From Amyelois transitella (lineage: Eukaryota; Arthropoda; Insecta; Lepidoptera; Pyralidae), in the NCBI RefSeq assembly GCF_032362555.1, contig NC_083512.1:4576001-4640000 (forward strand): a DNA stretch of 64,000 nucleotides. The letters run 5' to 3'. How positions within the stretch are numbered: the stretch's first letter is position 1; the number at the start of each line of letters is the position of its first letter. The position numbers were made by a program, and so were the translations under genes. Below are positions 1 through 12,973 of this stretch, one piece after another. The notes beneath the pieces were generated by a model, which had not been told where the DNA came from, did no database searches, and saw only the letters and a program-made list of their open reading frames with translations.

Positions 1-1765
1 TTTATGTAAAATTTATGTACAGTGTAACTAAAAAGTCACGTTTAGCGACAGATGACTTAATGATGAGCTAACAACATGTTACCTTTTGAACCTCAAGCCT
101 TATTACACATTGATACGTTTAATCGAGAGAATATTCCAATCCATGACATTTAAATTAACTGACCTCTCATTCAAGAAGAAAGTTCAAGAGCTCCGGGCTC
201 TATAAAAAAACATTCACATCAATTACTTAATTGCTATGCGCCGCGTAGATTGAACTCATAAAAAACGTCCATATTCACTAATTTTATTAGCACAATAAAA
301 AGAAACAAGTAAAGCTCGGCGTCCCACAGGGCCGGTTATTGCATCGATCCAAATTTATGATCTTACGCAATACAAAACATCGAGTTCATTTTATTCTTTT
401 GGTTCCGTTATGCATCTTATTAAACGTTGCTGTTTAGGCTAAAACACGTTATTGTTTTACATAATGCTCAATTTGAGTAAAGGCAGCCGTCCACAAAGTT
501 TAGAAAACAAATACGATAAGAAAATTCAACCAAACGATTAATTAAAATAAATTAATTAAATTAAAGACTAACTAAATGAATGATTCTTAACAGTTGGCTG
601 TCATTGATTTGTAAAAATAATAAAAAATATCAAACCTAAACCAATTATTCATTAATTACATAATTTAATATAATTCTAAAATACACTTATGAATTACTAA
701 CAAAACTAATACAGGTTTAGAGTTACACAGGACGGCGATCATAAAAAAAGGTACATCATAATATACCTAATCAAATTTCACTTATATTCAGTGTATTTTG
801 GATTCAGGAGCTACCAGCAATGAAAGTAAAATTAATTGCAGATTTAGAGCTGCCATCCTGTCATAAAATGTCGTTATGACCTCCAACGTAGACGATATCT
901 TTAACCATAGATGTCTGAATAATAATAATAATGTTAAGAACAGGTGAATTTGTGTTTTGCGGCGACCATAAAGTTTTAATTTTACATCTCAATTCTGAGA
1001 TTCATTTGGCAGCTCTAAACAATAAACGACACATCATTCCTATAGTCTCAATCATAATAAGACGACGTACGTAATAACGAAGACGTAACTATGGACAGCA
1101 AGCCTTACCCGTGGTGCAGGCCAGAGGCTGTTGCGATCTCATCAGATAAGAAGAACAAGCGCTATAAACTTTGTCTAATTAAATTGTACGGAGCATCAGC
1201 CTACCAGCCGCGGGCAAGCCGACTAAGATAACATCTCCATTGTTTACTGGTAAATTAAGTTTAGCTCTGTCTATAACTTCATTTTGCCATTGGTATGGTG
1301 AGTAACGATTTCTTTCTGAAACGTTTCAATCGAGCCTTAAAAGGATTTCATCCATAGAAACGTGTGGTAAAGATTAAAGGTGGATTAAGTAAAATTTACG
1401 CTTACGATTTTATAGTACTTCCATTATTTGGCTATGTTTTGTTTTCAACCCTCTTGGGCACACAGAATTGAGTACCTACGTTACATAAAACACTTAACTT
1501 TAGATTAAAATGCAAATGAATCGCAATTTAAAATTGTTGCTCTTTACTTATTTCTAATTGGCAGAGTATTAAGTTATATTATATTATGTCATTTTCCCGA
1601 CCGCTTGAACTCAAGTATGAACGCATTGCGCCTGAACAAAGGCGAAGGTCTAGGTAGAAATCGATGGAAACTATTAAGGATATCTAACTATACCTTATAC
1701 CTTTGTTCCTAATGAGTAATCGCCATATTTGAACACAGATATCGGTAACTTTGTTCCAGTCTTAC
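1..1765. other. AT-rich left edge, no gene recognised
   Basis: No coding exon could be recognised on either strand. Any remaining 3' exons of the small GTPase gene (last visible exon 1766-1842, minus strand) should lie here or beyond the left edge, but no stretch matches the expected G4/G5 part of a Ras domain. A 13-bp inverted repeat (TTTAGAGCTGCCA at 843-855 and 1007-1019) could be a small MITE, but is weak evidence alone. A 45-codon open frame on the minus strand (1179-1315) follows a plausible splice acceptor but has the wrong phase for the GTPase gene. Confidence 0.5.
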
Positions 1766-4700
1766 CGCGCAATTAGAAGTGTCCAGTATCTCCACTTCGG
1801 AGACAGCTCCGTCGAAAGCCACTCGATGTTGATAAAGGAAATCTGAAACAATTTGTGTGATTAGCGATAGGAACTGTAAAGGACGCACGTACAATATTAT
1901 CTTATTAAATAAATAATTGATACTATAGTTATGTTGAACTAGGACTACCAAAACTGATTGATACTATAGTTATGTTGAACTAGGACTACCAAAACTGATT
2001 GATACTATAGTTATGTTGAACTAGGACTACCAAAACTGATTGATACTATAGTTATGTTGAACTAGGACTACCAAAACTGTTCAAAAATGATGGAACTCTC
2101 ATGGTTACATATCGCCAATTAATTAAATGTACTCACAAACCTGTCTATTTAAGGAAATAGTTCTAACGATATTAATCCACCTTATGAGGTCTATCAAAAT
2201 ATTTCATGCATTTGTAACCCATGACCATAATTTCAAAACTATTTATCGATTGTTTCTTTTATTCTGGCTGTATCATTTCAATTCCTGGGTCATTGCGCAA
2301 AACCTTTACCATAGCGTGTCCGAGCATGTTTTAAAAAATAATTTACATATCGACATGTCTTAATACCAACGTCATTCTCGTTAAATGTGTTATTTACTAG
2401 GGTTTCAATTTCCTCGATATTTTAATCGTCCTGACGCAAGCCTCAAGTCGGAAGGAAACAGCCATTTTTACTTAATAAAAAGCACACTTGAATATGTAAA
2501 GCAATCTTTATTTTAATTAATTTCTTGTTTTACGTCATTATAATTGACGTCATTTATTTGCCGTGTAATAAAGACATTTCTTGAATGCAGTTTTATTATA
2601 AAATTTATAATTAAATGACCTTAAATTTTATTGTACCACGAGTTTACAGACTGAGTGTTTAATTAAGTCTTGACTTTATACTAAGAATTTTAAATTAAAT
2701 TTTTGGGATGTCTTACGGGTACGTTTTATTGTTATAACGATAATAACTACCACAAATATATCCAAATGCTATAGAATCAATGTGCATGAAGTAACTTTTT
2801 GTTGAATCCCTTAAAAATATTCTTTTCCTACGTAATGAAAAAACTGCTATTATTAGATCAGTACCAATTTAACATCCAATACTTACCTTTTTTATATTCA
2901 AAGTAACATCTCAACACCTCTGTGATGTTTTAATAATGAATGCATCCCATAAGAATGAAAGGTTCATTAAGTTCGTGTTGAAATACCTAATTTCATAGGA
3001 TGTATACGATTCAAATGGTTATTTTGACGTATTGTGTTGTAACAATCGCAGAGTCCAATATCTTTTGTTTATGCTATACTGGCTGTTTCGTATGGCTCTT
3101 CCCGCGTAACATTTTCTTAGAAAATACAACCAGTTTCGGGATATAAAAACAATTCTTACCTCCAGTTGAACTATATTCTCCAATATACCGCTTTGTTAAG
3201 TAGCGCACGACTACCGCTGTAACAAAAACAAAACAGTTTATTAATATAGCTCTTCCGTTGTTAACTACCTAATGACAAAATACAGCTGAAACGGTTGGGC
3301 ATAGAAAGCTGACATCCGGCGTATTTCTTAGGAATTGTAGTGGAACACTACCAAAAATTTCTACTTATTTTACGAGTTGAACGCAGTACCACAGTTCTGC
3401 ATCAATTCAGAGACAGCCTTATGTTCAAGTAACATTTTCAATCAGAGTAAATTGCGCTCAATGCAATAAAAAAACCTGCACGAGAAATAGAAGCCTGAAT
3501 ATGTTGCAATGCAGACTTAATATAAAATAATGACTAACGTATTGAAGGTATGGACCGGGTAACGATCGGTCGTAATGTATTTTCCTTCGTGAATTCTATT
3601 GATTTCAATACTATCCTCAGTCATTACTGATCAGAGCGTAAAGGCATGGAATCAGCAGGCTACGTTAAAAATAAAGACGCGGTATCTTTACTTGATCAGT
3701 GTTTTAGATAAATGTAACTTTTTATCTGTAGAATAATTCCAATTTAAATCAAAGAAAAGACTAATAAACTGGTACTGTGCCATACATACCTACTATTAGA
3801 TTTGCTCCTAATATTACTAGCTTTGTCTTCCCCGTAAGAGATATGACATAAAAAAACTAAAAAACTAAAAATTTTACGTAAATTTTTTTTTTTGTTTTTG
3901 TGTATATTTGACTAATGTCTTTAGTATTTTTATTACAATTAGGATAAGGAAGGGCGGTTATTTAGATGTTGAATTTACATTACCACACTTATCTAGTCAA
4001 AAAGCTCGGTCACCAGAGAATGTCTTATTATTATTAAGTCAGCTAATGTACTTTAATAAAAAAATATTTCCGAAATACAAGAATTTTGTACGAATGATTA
4101 AAATCGTACATAGTAAACATCTATTAAGATACCTACATGAGAACCTTTCATCATAAACATATAACCTTACAAGAAAAACTATTTTTCTTTGACAATCGCC
4201 GCGTGCCGCCTCAACTTTTTTTTATAGTCCAAGAGCTAGTGGTCAATCACGATTTCAATGGACTTGTGTACAATTGTACGTCCATGCCAGGATTCTCCAC
4301 ACCACGGTAGCCGGCAGTCTATTCATACAACTTGCTACGTCATTGTTGGTAACTGTTTGTATACCAACCGTGATGGGATTCCAGAAGGTGCAGTGAAAAG
4401 ACTAATCAAAAATAGAAAGTTGGGTTGCTGACCCTTCAATTGACAGCTCATTTATTGAGTCCTGTAATTTAACTTTTAGATAGATTGATGTTTATCGTTA
4501 TTTTCGTATCATTATTTAAACATTGTAAGTTAACACTGTAATTTTGAAAAATTAAGTCCCTCCTTTGTTTTTCCATTATTTTAAATAAAAGATGATATAT
4601 TCAATTGATACATATTATCGTTCCTAGAGGGGTGGACAGAGACCACACCTACAAAATACTACATTGTTCTATTTGCAACTGTCCATTATTTTTTACATGT

Positions 4701-7700
4701 ATTAACGCTTCACGAGATTTTACTTATCGGGTCTTCCTATGAATTTTGAAAATACTTATTGTTTTTAAATTTTAATAATAAATTCTAAAACCCTGTAAAA
4801 ATAATATATAATATTACTATGGAATTACTGAATTCGGTACAAGGAGACTTAAACGAATCCACATTCCCAAAGGAGTTATCTGACCGAACCATTTCGGTCA
4901 CCGCGGTCTTGCATAAGCACAATAGTTTTTATGCAACTATAATGCAGTTCGAATGACAATGGACTTGGAGCGTATTCCATCTGCATACCGGCTCATAAGC
5001 CGTGATAGAAAATCGATCGCTTATAAATAAATTGTTAGGCAATAGGATGGAGTTGCGTGGTTATTTAAACTGTTGCACATAATGCAAGTGTTGGTTATAT
5101 TAATATCGTGTTCCGAATAAAAAAAAATTTGTTTTTTTTTAAGAGGGATTAGAACTAACATTGGTAAATGCTTCCTCAAGTTGTGGGTACACTTCAGGCT
5201 TCGGTAGTGTCAATATTCATTTCTGAGGTGCAAATGTTTTAAATTAAGGATGTAATACTAGTAAATATATTGACAACTCGTATGCTAATACATCGGCACA
5301 ATTTTATTTGTCATAGGATATTATTAACAATAATAATAAATAGTAATAAGACCTTATTCAACTAAGACTTATCTAGAAGACGTCTAACAAGCAGTTACTT
5401 AATATCTTTAAGTCACATTTATGTTTTATGCTTTCTTGAATTAATCATATCAATTATAAACCAGCAAACCTTTACTCCAACATATGCCACTTTTAAGTTT
5501 ATCCGAAATTACCTAAACAAATCATGCAAATTCCAAATTGTTTCCAAACCAACAAATAACAATTATACCTTTAAAAATTATAAGAAAACGTCGATGATAG
5601 ATGAGATGTGTAATCTCTTAATTACCTTAAATTCCTCGATACCATCCATTGTTCCCGATAGATAACGAACCATCTATCAACCCACGAGACGCCAATACCT
5701 TTGATCAACATAATTCGTCTTTTATGCATCGGCGATTATAAAACCTTACTTTTTCCAGCATCGTTACTCACACAAGATTGATATCGTACACAAAAATGCT
5801 TAATATATCTCTTTTTTGTATGATGCGTGTGAAATTTTATCATTTGTAAAGTAGAGAAAGTGTTCGTTAAAGTTGAAAGGAAATAAGAGTGTGGTATTTT
5901 GCATTCAATAAACGTTGCACCGAATGTGGTAATGTTGCGTTAAAACTTTTATGATGAGTTATTGAAACATTCATTAGTGTTGTTAACATCCGTTTTATAG
6001 TGATGTGATAATGGTCGTTATTGGCCCAACTGGAGAGGCTGGGATTACGGGTTATAATGTTGTCTGTATCGCTTGTAACATGTTCATGCTAGATTCTACG
6101 TCTATCTTTATGATCGAAATGTCTGTTATAGTACCTGCGTTGAGTAACGATTTTTATTTATGTAGACGATATTAAAGTGCATTGTAAGGGGAAAATAATT
6201 ATTTAATACCCAGTACTATAATAGGTACCTACCTTTTATTCTGTTCATCTATTTTTCATATAAAGTGGGTTTTATTTAAAACGGTGAAATTTATTTTCAT
6301 ATACATACATGAACGACAACCCGTAATAAGTACTGCATTATTTTGTTAAGGTCTTAAACACTGGAATTTTCGAAATATTAGGTACTGCATATTTTTCATA
6401 AGGTTTTAATCACTACACTTTCCAAATATACTTCATTTTACATAGCTACTGAATTCCTAAAATATAACGACTAAAATTAAGATCATTCGGTCAATTCTTA
6501 TAATGCTTTTATAACTGATGAGAGGGCTCGTCTTTTTTTTTCATTTTTGTATTCTGATATCCCACGGTCCATACCACCTAAGCGACAAAAAACTTGTACT
6601 CAAAACCACATAAGGTCAGTTGTTAACATCACTATAGCATTAACTCAATGCAATTTTGGGACAAAAAATACCTTCAAACTCGCTCCGCGGCAGCTGGGAC
6701 CAAAACCACGTCTTTTGATATTGCGAAAGTTCAACGTCCTTTTGAACGAAGGTAATCCGTTTACGAAAACTTACAGCAGTCGAATTTTAATTGAAATGCT
6801 TTATTGAGTCCAGATAATTAATATTTTAACTGCTCCGTTTTAACTTCGAAGAATAACCACAGGGTGGTATCATATTTTGTGATCTGCGTGACCTGAATTC
6901 GCTTTGAACAACTTCCATGTGCCATAACTGTTTTAATGAGTGCAACGGGATCCATTATCTGACAACAGCTTTCGTGGTCTGCCATGGCCAGGGTTGAGTC
7001 TGGTTCTTTGTTTAAGTTGCGAAATGTTGGTTAAATTTGGTGCCCTACTTTTGAAAACGGATCTGTTAAGCAGTGGGGATTATTAATATGCATTATATTG
7101 AATGGCAAATCCCTCCTCCGCACTAGGTTTCACTGAAAATCAGCGCATTCTGTAACCTCATCATACATATGCATATGCTGAGTGGAAACCTTTTTGGCCG
7201 AAATCATTTTTTTATTTCTATGATTATGAACAATATAGGTTATATAACCTTTTGCGCCAAATAAAGATTTTTCTTTCTTTCTTTAAAACTACAAGTTTAT
7301 AGCTCGAATGATTGACGAAATTAAAAATCGTTTAATATTCAGTTATTAGTGGAATTTAACAGGATGTAACAAAACATATAAAACGCGGATTTTAATGACA
7401 TAAGGCACAACAAAAATTAAGTGTTAAAATAGCATTTAAAATGATACCGTCTTGGAACAGCTAAGAAATTGATTTAATAAAGCCTTAATGTTAGGCATTT
7501 AAATTAAAACTATTGATACTAACAGCACAAAACAGTATACTAAGAATATTTTCCTGCATATAAAATATGTGATGATCCTAATGAGTGTACCTAATTACAC
7601 CCCAGAGCAACAAGCCTATTAAAATAATACAAACAAAAAAACTAAGAATTTAAAACGGGTGTGAATAATTTAGTCTAGAAATGCCGAGTCTGGATCGACT

Positions 7701-10700
7701 CAAATAGGCAGATAAATTATGGCATAGATACAAAATAATGAAAATGTAGATCTTACATAAACGTTTAATTTTATTAAGGTAGAGGACGGGATAAAAACAC
7801 GCATGATTTCAAAATACAATAATAAAAATGGTCTTTTATATTGTTTAATTTTTGTACAAACATATTTGTTTTTATGGTTGTTTTTGTCCTTATCAATGAA
7901 AATAAGAAATAAAATACATCATAAGGCATTAAAAAGTGACTGCATATTTTTTTTTATAAAAAGCGGGCAGTACATGAAGAGGAGACTGAACAAATTTTAC
8001 TTGAATAGTTTTTTTACTTCAAAATCCTGTGAATCAAGAAAGATCAACTCCTGAGCATGAGCGCAAACAAAACAAAAATATGTGAAACATAAACAGGGGC
8101 TTGAAATACTCTGCTGCTCATAGCACAATTCTGTACTTTCATTATTCCACAGGGTTGCTGGCTAAACGATGTTAGTCGGACGTGGATCCGTGACGGAGCC
8201 ACTCCCACCGGGACCAGACAGGACTTGCTTTTAAAACAATTTCGCATGTCTGTCCAGACCGAGAGCATAATGAATTGCTAATGTTAAGAGCTAGTTAACG
8301 ATTGGATTCCTTTATACTGGGGTCCCAAGAGAAGCCAGTTCCTTTATTTTTTTCTATCTTATTCCCAGTATGGGATTTAGAGAAACAAAAAATACCAAAT
8401 AACCTTATACTACGTGTATTACATAGCATAGGTTTCCTTGAAATAAAAGTTCCTCCTAAGTTAACCACAGGGCTTATAAAGGCTTATGTTAATGATATAA
8501 GGCGAATGATCGACGAATGAATTACATTGTTTACGCTTTATCCTCAGTTCTCAAATAATATTAGTATTACTTTTTAGTAAAAAAGATTTCTCATGAGATG
8601 AAACTGCTGATAGGGACTGTGGGCTGTTCAATAATTTATTCTTCAGCATCTATAGCTGTTTCCATGAAGACCAACATTAAATTCTCAACCTCAAGCATTC
8701 TTAGAAACAATCACATCGCAAATCGTCCACAACTCATCACGTCTCGCCGGTCCATCAGCCATCAGACTTGGTCAGACCGCGACAATCAGGACGGTGCAAT
8801 TACAACCAGTCGCGCGACTCGGCCGCTGGGTCAGCGACGCGATTTCCCGACGCACGGCTGGCGCCACCATACTACGTTGTGTAACTGTTAGGCTGCTGGC
8901 ACACTACACGTTTTTCCAATTTGGACTTTGTACATAGTGCTAGTGGTGACTATTGACAACGTTTAGCAAGAAATTGTGAAAAATTATACCTACTCTTTAA
9001 CTTGGTCTTAGAACTTGGTGGAAGTTTAAACGTAATTTTAATTGAAATTAGGCTACTTGTATAATTTAATAGACGTGTTATGGTTACTTTATGTGTTCAC
9101 CTCTGTTACTTCGGTTTTAGCAATGGATTTTTAGTACTCCTAACACACTTTTATTAGACTCATCTGCCTTATTCTCCCTTAATAACTCTATATAGATCTC
9201 TTGTTCATTATTTTATTTCCTAAAATGGAGAATAATATTTTCAGCTACTTTGTTTTAGACCTAACTATTAAGTGTTGACACAGACTAAGAAACTGGAAAG
9301 TCTACAACCTTCGAGTAGTATAACATTTCCACTTTCCTAAAGCTTTATACCAGCGGATCATGGATTTCTTTTTTTTTCAATAAAATGTCAACTACATGTG
9401 TCATCTGCCTTACAGACGTGCATTAACACCATAGTCGTCGAGGTCGATGCTCTACTACGTTATGTTGCAAATCGTAAGCTATTAACGTGCCTGAAATACC
9501 CACACCGCGATTCCGGATTCGCCGAATGTGAAGGTAATGGCAAAAGTAACCGTTGTCTCCAATGCTGTGGTAATGCCAACTTTTGCCGCATAGGTTATGT
9601 AAATGCGACTATTTATGCAGAAGATAAAAGCAAGGATTATCAAGTAGCGGCGGAGTACTATGCCGAAACAAATTGCGATGAGAAGATACTCACACGTGAA
9701 AATGCAGAAGCTTTGACTAAGCTTACTTCATCGTCCTAGCTCTAGTACTGTAGAATTAGATTCATTCATAAAAACCAGCTTAAACATAAGACATTCATAA
9801 TGAAGGGGCAAATAATAAAAATGTTCTAAAAACGGATGCATCCTAATTTTCAAAGACATTTGGTAATATCATTTAGATAGTAAATTATAAATTAATAGTA
9901 TTTTTGAATCAGATGCAGCCTAGCACCTAATATGACGACAAAAAATTCGTAGGCTAGTATTAAATCATTTTCCAAAATTTTTACAAAAGACTAAGTATCC
10001 GTCTTTTTAATTTTACGTTTACAAAGTCTCATCCCAAAACCATGATTGTTATTTATTTATAAGAAGATCCTCCTTATTTATTTTAACATCACAGGGCCAT
10101 TAAGCATAGTAGCCACCTAGCAAAATACTTTTAACATCACCTTTACATCCTAGCTATAGGTCTACCTCTACTTTTCTTTATGGCTCATTGTACGACTGGT
10201 TAAGACTACGTCGAACGTTAACACTAGTCATTATTCAATCTTTTCACATACACGCCCTCTTTAATCCCACAAGACAAATGACGTGTGCTATCGGTCTTAT
10301 GTCTAAAACAAATTGTACGTAATTTCGACCGGGCCTTGCAACCTTGACCCGTGGGGAATTCGAAGTGACGTCATGCAACCGGTCATCAGTTGCCAGGAGT
10401 TACTTTCCGAATGATGGATGAGTCTGTGGTGACCCTTGCGATGTCCTAATTGACATATATCCTGCTTGTCCTGCTTTTGTTATAAGAAAAGCAATCGAAC
10501 TAATAAAATAACATTTTTAACTTGCTTGAAAAAAAATTTTTTTTTACTTTTTCTTAAATGTTTTCTTCAAGCCTTCTTTTTTTTAAATATTAATTTAAAG
10601 GAAGATTGTTATAAAACAGATAAGAAGTTTTCTATTTTGGCCGAAATAACTGACAGATTAAGTGTAACTATTAAAAATAAAAATTAAAGACTAAATAAAT

Positions 10701-12802
10701 GCAATGAAAAAAAATACATATTATTTCATCCTCTGTTGGTACTCGTACTTCATATTTCAACCACTAAATCATCAAGCACTTTATCAATTAAAATGTAACT
10801 TTACGATTTCGAGTCTTAATATTGGTTTTACCTATCCTTTAAGAGATAAATGTCTATGTATTTTTAATTGCATTGAATATTCATTCATACAATTACGTCT
10901 TTATCCCTTGCGGGGTAGACAGAGCCAACAGTCTTGAAAGACTGAGGGGCCACGTTCAGCTGTTAGGCCTTAATGATAGAATTTAGATACAAATAATGAC
11001 AGGTTTCTAGCCAATCGCCTTAAAGAAGAATCCCAAGTTTATAAGCATATACCTTAGTCGCCTTTTACGACATCCAAAATAAAGAGATGGAGTAGTCCTA
11101 TACTTTTTTATATTGATACCGGGAACCACACGGCACATTGAAAATTGCGTCGCATAAATGCATTTATATAGTCAAATACCTTATGTTTATGCTATCTAAA
11201 TGTTTACTAATACAAGACAATGAACAATTCAGCAGATAATGTTTCATGGAATGCAATGATTAGATTATTTAAACTATACATACATTATTATTTGTAAGAT
11301 ATCTTGTAGGTGCAAAAACAGCCCGAGTGCATGCTTCTCTATTACTTTTCGATATTTTACTTTGTCGAAAAATATATTAAAATTAATATTTAAAATGTTT
11401 AACAGGAAAGATGGCTGGGTCTTTTAATACAAAAAAGTAAAATTTCAAGAATATAATATGTAAAAGTGCAATAAGATTAATTGAACAAAAGTCTGCTGAA
11501 TTAATTAGTTGCATACAAAACATAATTCTATGCAACTTTAAATTTTAAGATATTTTCGATTTAACTATTACTATGTAAAAATTTAAAAAGAAAAAATAGG
11601 CAAGGCTTATATATAATCGGACTTTTTCGGAATTAAGAAACATTATACTTAAACTAAATTGAAACAAAAGCGAATCAAGATTTTAATTGAAACAATAATG
11701 TTTTAATTTATCGATAAATCAATGTTTAATTTAATCACTTTATCACATCGCAGTAGATATCGGTATAATCAGTATTAAAACGTAAATGTGCATTATCTAT
11801 TGTTTTCTGATGTATACATACTTCTATAATACATATTATAAATCCAATTACTTACATAATTTTAAATAAATAATTTAACCTTAAAATACAGCGAACCGTA
11901 TCTAAGCATTTATTTGGTTTACATCGGTATTATTATTTATCTGAATATTTACCTGATACTTCATTTATTTTATTTATTATCAAAAAAGACGAAATATCTT
12001 TATCGTTGAGAAACTAAATTCTATATTGTTTTTGCCATTTAATGTCTAAAAATAACGCGTCTTAAGAGTACGTTAACCCTATTTCTGTCTTTATATGGCC
12101 ATTACAGCTAACCTTGTATTAAAAGAGAAGAGTCATAACAAACGCCTACACGATTTCGAATATTTACATTTTGGATGTGAGATAAATTGGCTTCTTCTTT
12201 CGGTGTACAAAACGATAACGTGAAATTATTGTTTCCTGCCTATCGTCTTACAAGTTGTACGTACACGGTGGAAAGGAAATAGTAAAAGATAAAATACTAT
12301 GGTTCTGTTTAGTGTGGTTTATCTGTCTGACAAATTAAAATGTAAAGGTATAAATTATTCTGTTAGTGCTTTATGTAAAGACATATTATGTTACCTCCTA
12401 AATTAATATTCTATCGAATTTAAGTCGTAATATTGGTTTAGCCCTAGCTTTTTATGCATGATATAGAAGTGATAAATTAAGTCTATTTAATTTAAAACAA
12501 ACTTGAACCTTTGCACTTTAAAAGTGTCAAAATTAATTAAGTTTATTAATTATTGTACAAAAAGTTTTAATTTCGCAAAAATCTTTTAAGAAAATTCTCG
12601 TCTCTTTGCCATAGTAAATTAGAAATGATTTAATAATTATTTGAGTAATAATAACAGTCATGAATCCGTTAATATTAATTCGTTTAAAAATGGCATTATA
12701 AAAAGAAAAAGAAATATTAAGAAATATTAGATACTAACCAGATTTCCCACTCCGCGGGCTGCCCAGCACCACCACCCTTATGCGGTTTACTGTCATCTTC
12801 AT
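1766..12802 (-). CDS. Ras-like small GTPase, RERG/RASL type, 5' three exons (partial)
   Basis: Three minus-strand exons join in phase: 12739-12802 (ATG at 12802, an in-frame second ATG at 12796), 3160-3216 and 1766-1842. Each is bounded by GT-AG signals: donors GTTAGT, GTAAGA and GTAAGA, acceptors TTACAG and TTTCAG. The joined 66 residues hold a P-loop GSPRSGKS (residues 14-21), then RYLTKRYIGEYSST (26-39) with the switch-I threonine at 39, and EILDTS (58-63). This aligns without gaps to the start of RERG-family GTPases, which are membrane or cytosolic signalling switches. The usual DTAGQ of motif G3 reads DTSNC, so the conserved glycine and catalytic glutamine are both absent. The Ras core needs about 100 more residues, so the gene continues past 1766, probably beyond the window. 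Intron 1 is 9.5 kb. The subfamily name (RERG, RASL11, RASL12) is uncertain; the GTPase identity is firm. Confidence 0.87.
1916..2079. repeat. 41-bp tandem repeat, four copies
   Basis: Four back-to-back copies of a 41-bp unit (each contains TACTATAGTTATGTTGAAC, starting at 1921, 1962, 2003 and 2044) span exactly 164 bases with no differences that I can see. They lie in the second intron of the minus-strand GTPase gene. Perfect identity implies recent expansion, or possibly an assembly artefact. Confidence 0.95.
2080..3159. other. Intron 2 of the GTPase gene, no feature seen
   Basis: AT-rich sequence between the second and third GTPase exons, apart from the 41-bp tandem repeat. Short open frames here look like random AT-rich sequence. 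Confidence 0.6.
3217..9415. other. Intron 1 of the GTPase gene, left part, mostly featureless
   Basis: About 6 kb of AT-rich intron. A repeat end resembling a LINE 3' terminus (AATAAAGATT followed by TTTC repeats) is at about 7255-7283. Plus-strand open frames at 8104-8279 and 8369-8520 each follow an acceptor-like pyrimidine tract plus AG, but match nothing I recognise. A GC-richer patch at 8750-8880 is unexplained. Confidence 0.5.
9416..9739 (+). CDS. Unrecognised cysteine-rich terminal exon
   Basis: The open frame runs from a splice acceptor (pyrimidine run then GCCTTACAG, ending at 9415) to TAG at 9737-9739, about 107 residues. I do not recognise the family. It contains nine cysteines, six of them concentrated in a central block (around ECEGNG, CLQCC, NFCR), and an acidic, alanine-rich tail. 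The pattern suggests a secreted disulphide-bonded protein, but no signal peptide is visible, so an upstream exon must exist if this is real. Base composition is clearly less AT-rich than the surroundings, and an AATAAA lies 75 bases after the stop, both as expected of a real last exon. It lies on the opposite strand inside the 9.5-kb intron of the small GTPase gene, so it would be a nested gene. No convincing 5' exon was found. Confidence 0.5.
   Translation, partial: TCINTIVVEVDALLRYVANRKLLTCLKYPHRDSGFAECEGNGKSNRCLQCCGNANFCRIGYVNATIYAEDKSKDYQVAAEYYAETNCDEKILTRENAEALTKLTSSS
9814..9819 (+). terminator. Poly(A) signal AATAAA after the nested exon
   Basis: A canonical AATAAA hexamer 75 bases downstream of the stop at 9739. 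In this AT-rich DNA the hexamer alone is weak evidence, but its place agrees with a terminal exon. Confidence 0.35.
10885..11136 (-). repeat. SINE-like element, near full length, antisense
   Basis: Copy of the family best seen at 38944-39205 and 48594-48860. Reading the plus strand, it starts with the tail (ACGTCTTTATCCCTTGCGGG) and ends with the head complement GGGAACCACACGGCA. The (CATA) tail is decayed. Flanks share CATTGAA, possibly an eroded target duplication. It lies in GTPase intron 1. Confidence 0.85.
11137..12738. other. Rest of GTPase intron 1, no feature seen
   Basis: AT-rich sequence up to the first coding exon. No repeat or exon was recognised. Confidence 0.55.
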
Positions 12803-12973
12803 CTGGAAAATATTATTTCTCAAGAAAATCTCGAAAAATTTAACACGACATGTTCTCTGCCACAAAAATTCACTGTTCACGATTCACAAGAAAAATATTG
12901 ATGGCTTTTATCGAGGTCGCTATCGTAAATATTATCGATTTAGCGTGTGGGCTGCGGAGTCTATGACGCGAAG

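Noticed and set aside
843-1019. 13-bp inverted repeat TTTAGAGCTGCCA, 150 bases apart, considered as a MITE
   Set aside because: Short arms, no target duplication and a fair probability of chance in 64 kb.
1179-1315. 45-codon minus-strand frame after an acceptor-like AG (NRYSPYQWQNEVIDRAKLNL), considered as exon 4 of the GTPase gene
   Set aside because: Its phase does not fit the phase-0 donor at 1766 and the peptide does not resemble the expected Ras G4 region.
8369-8520. Plus-strand frame after a good pyrimidine tract and AG, considered as a terminal exon
   Set aside because: No recognised family, no poly(A) signal nearby and AT-rich composition; not enough support.
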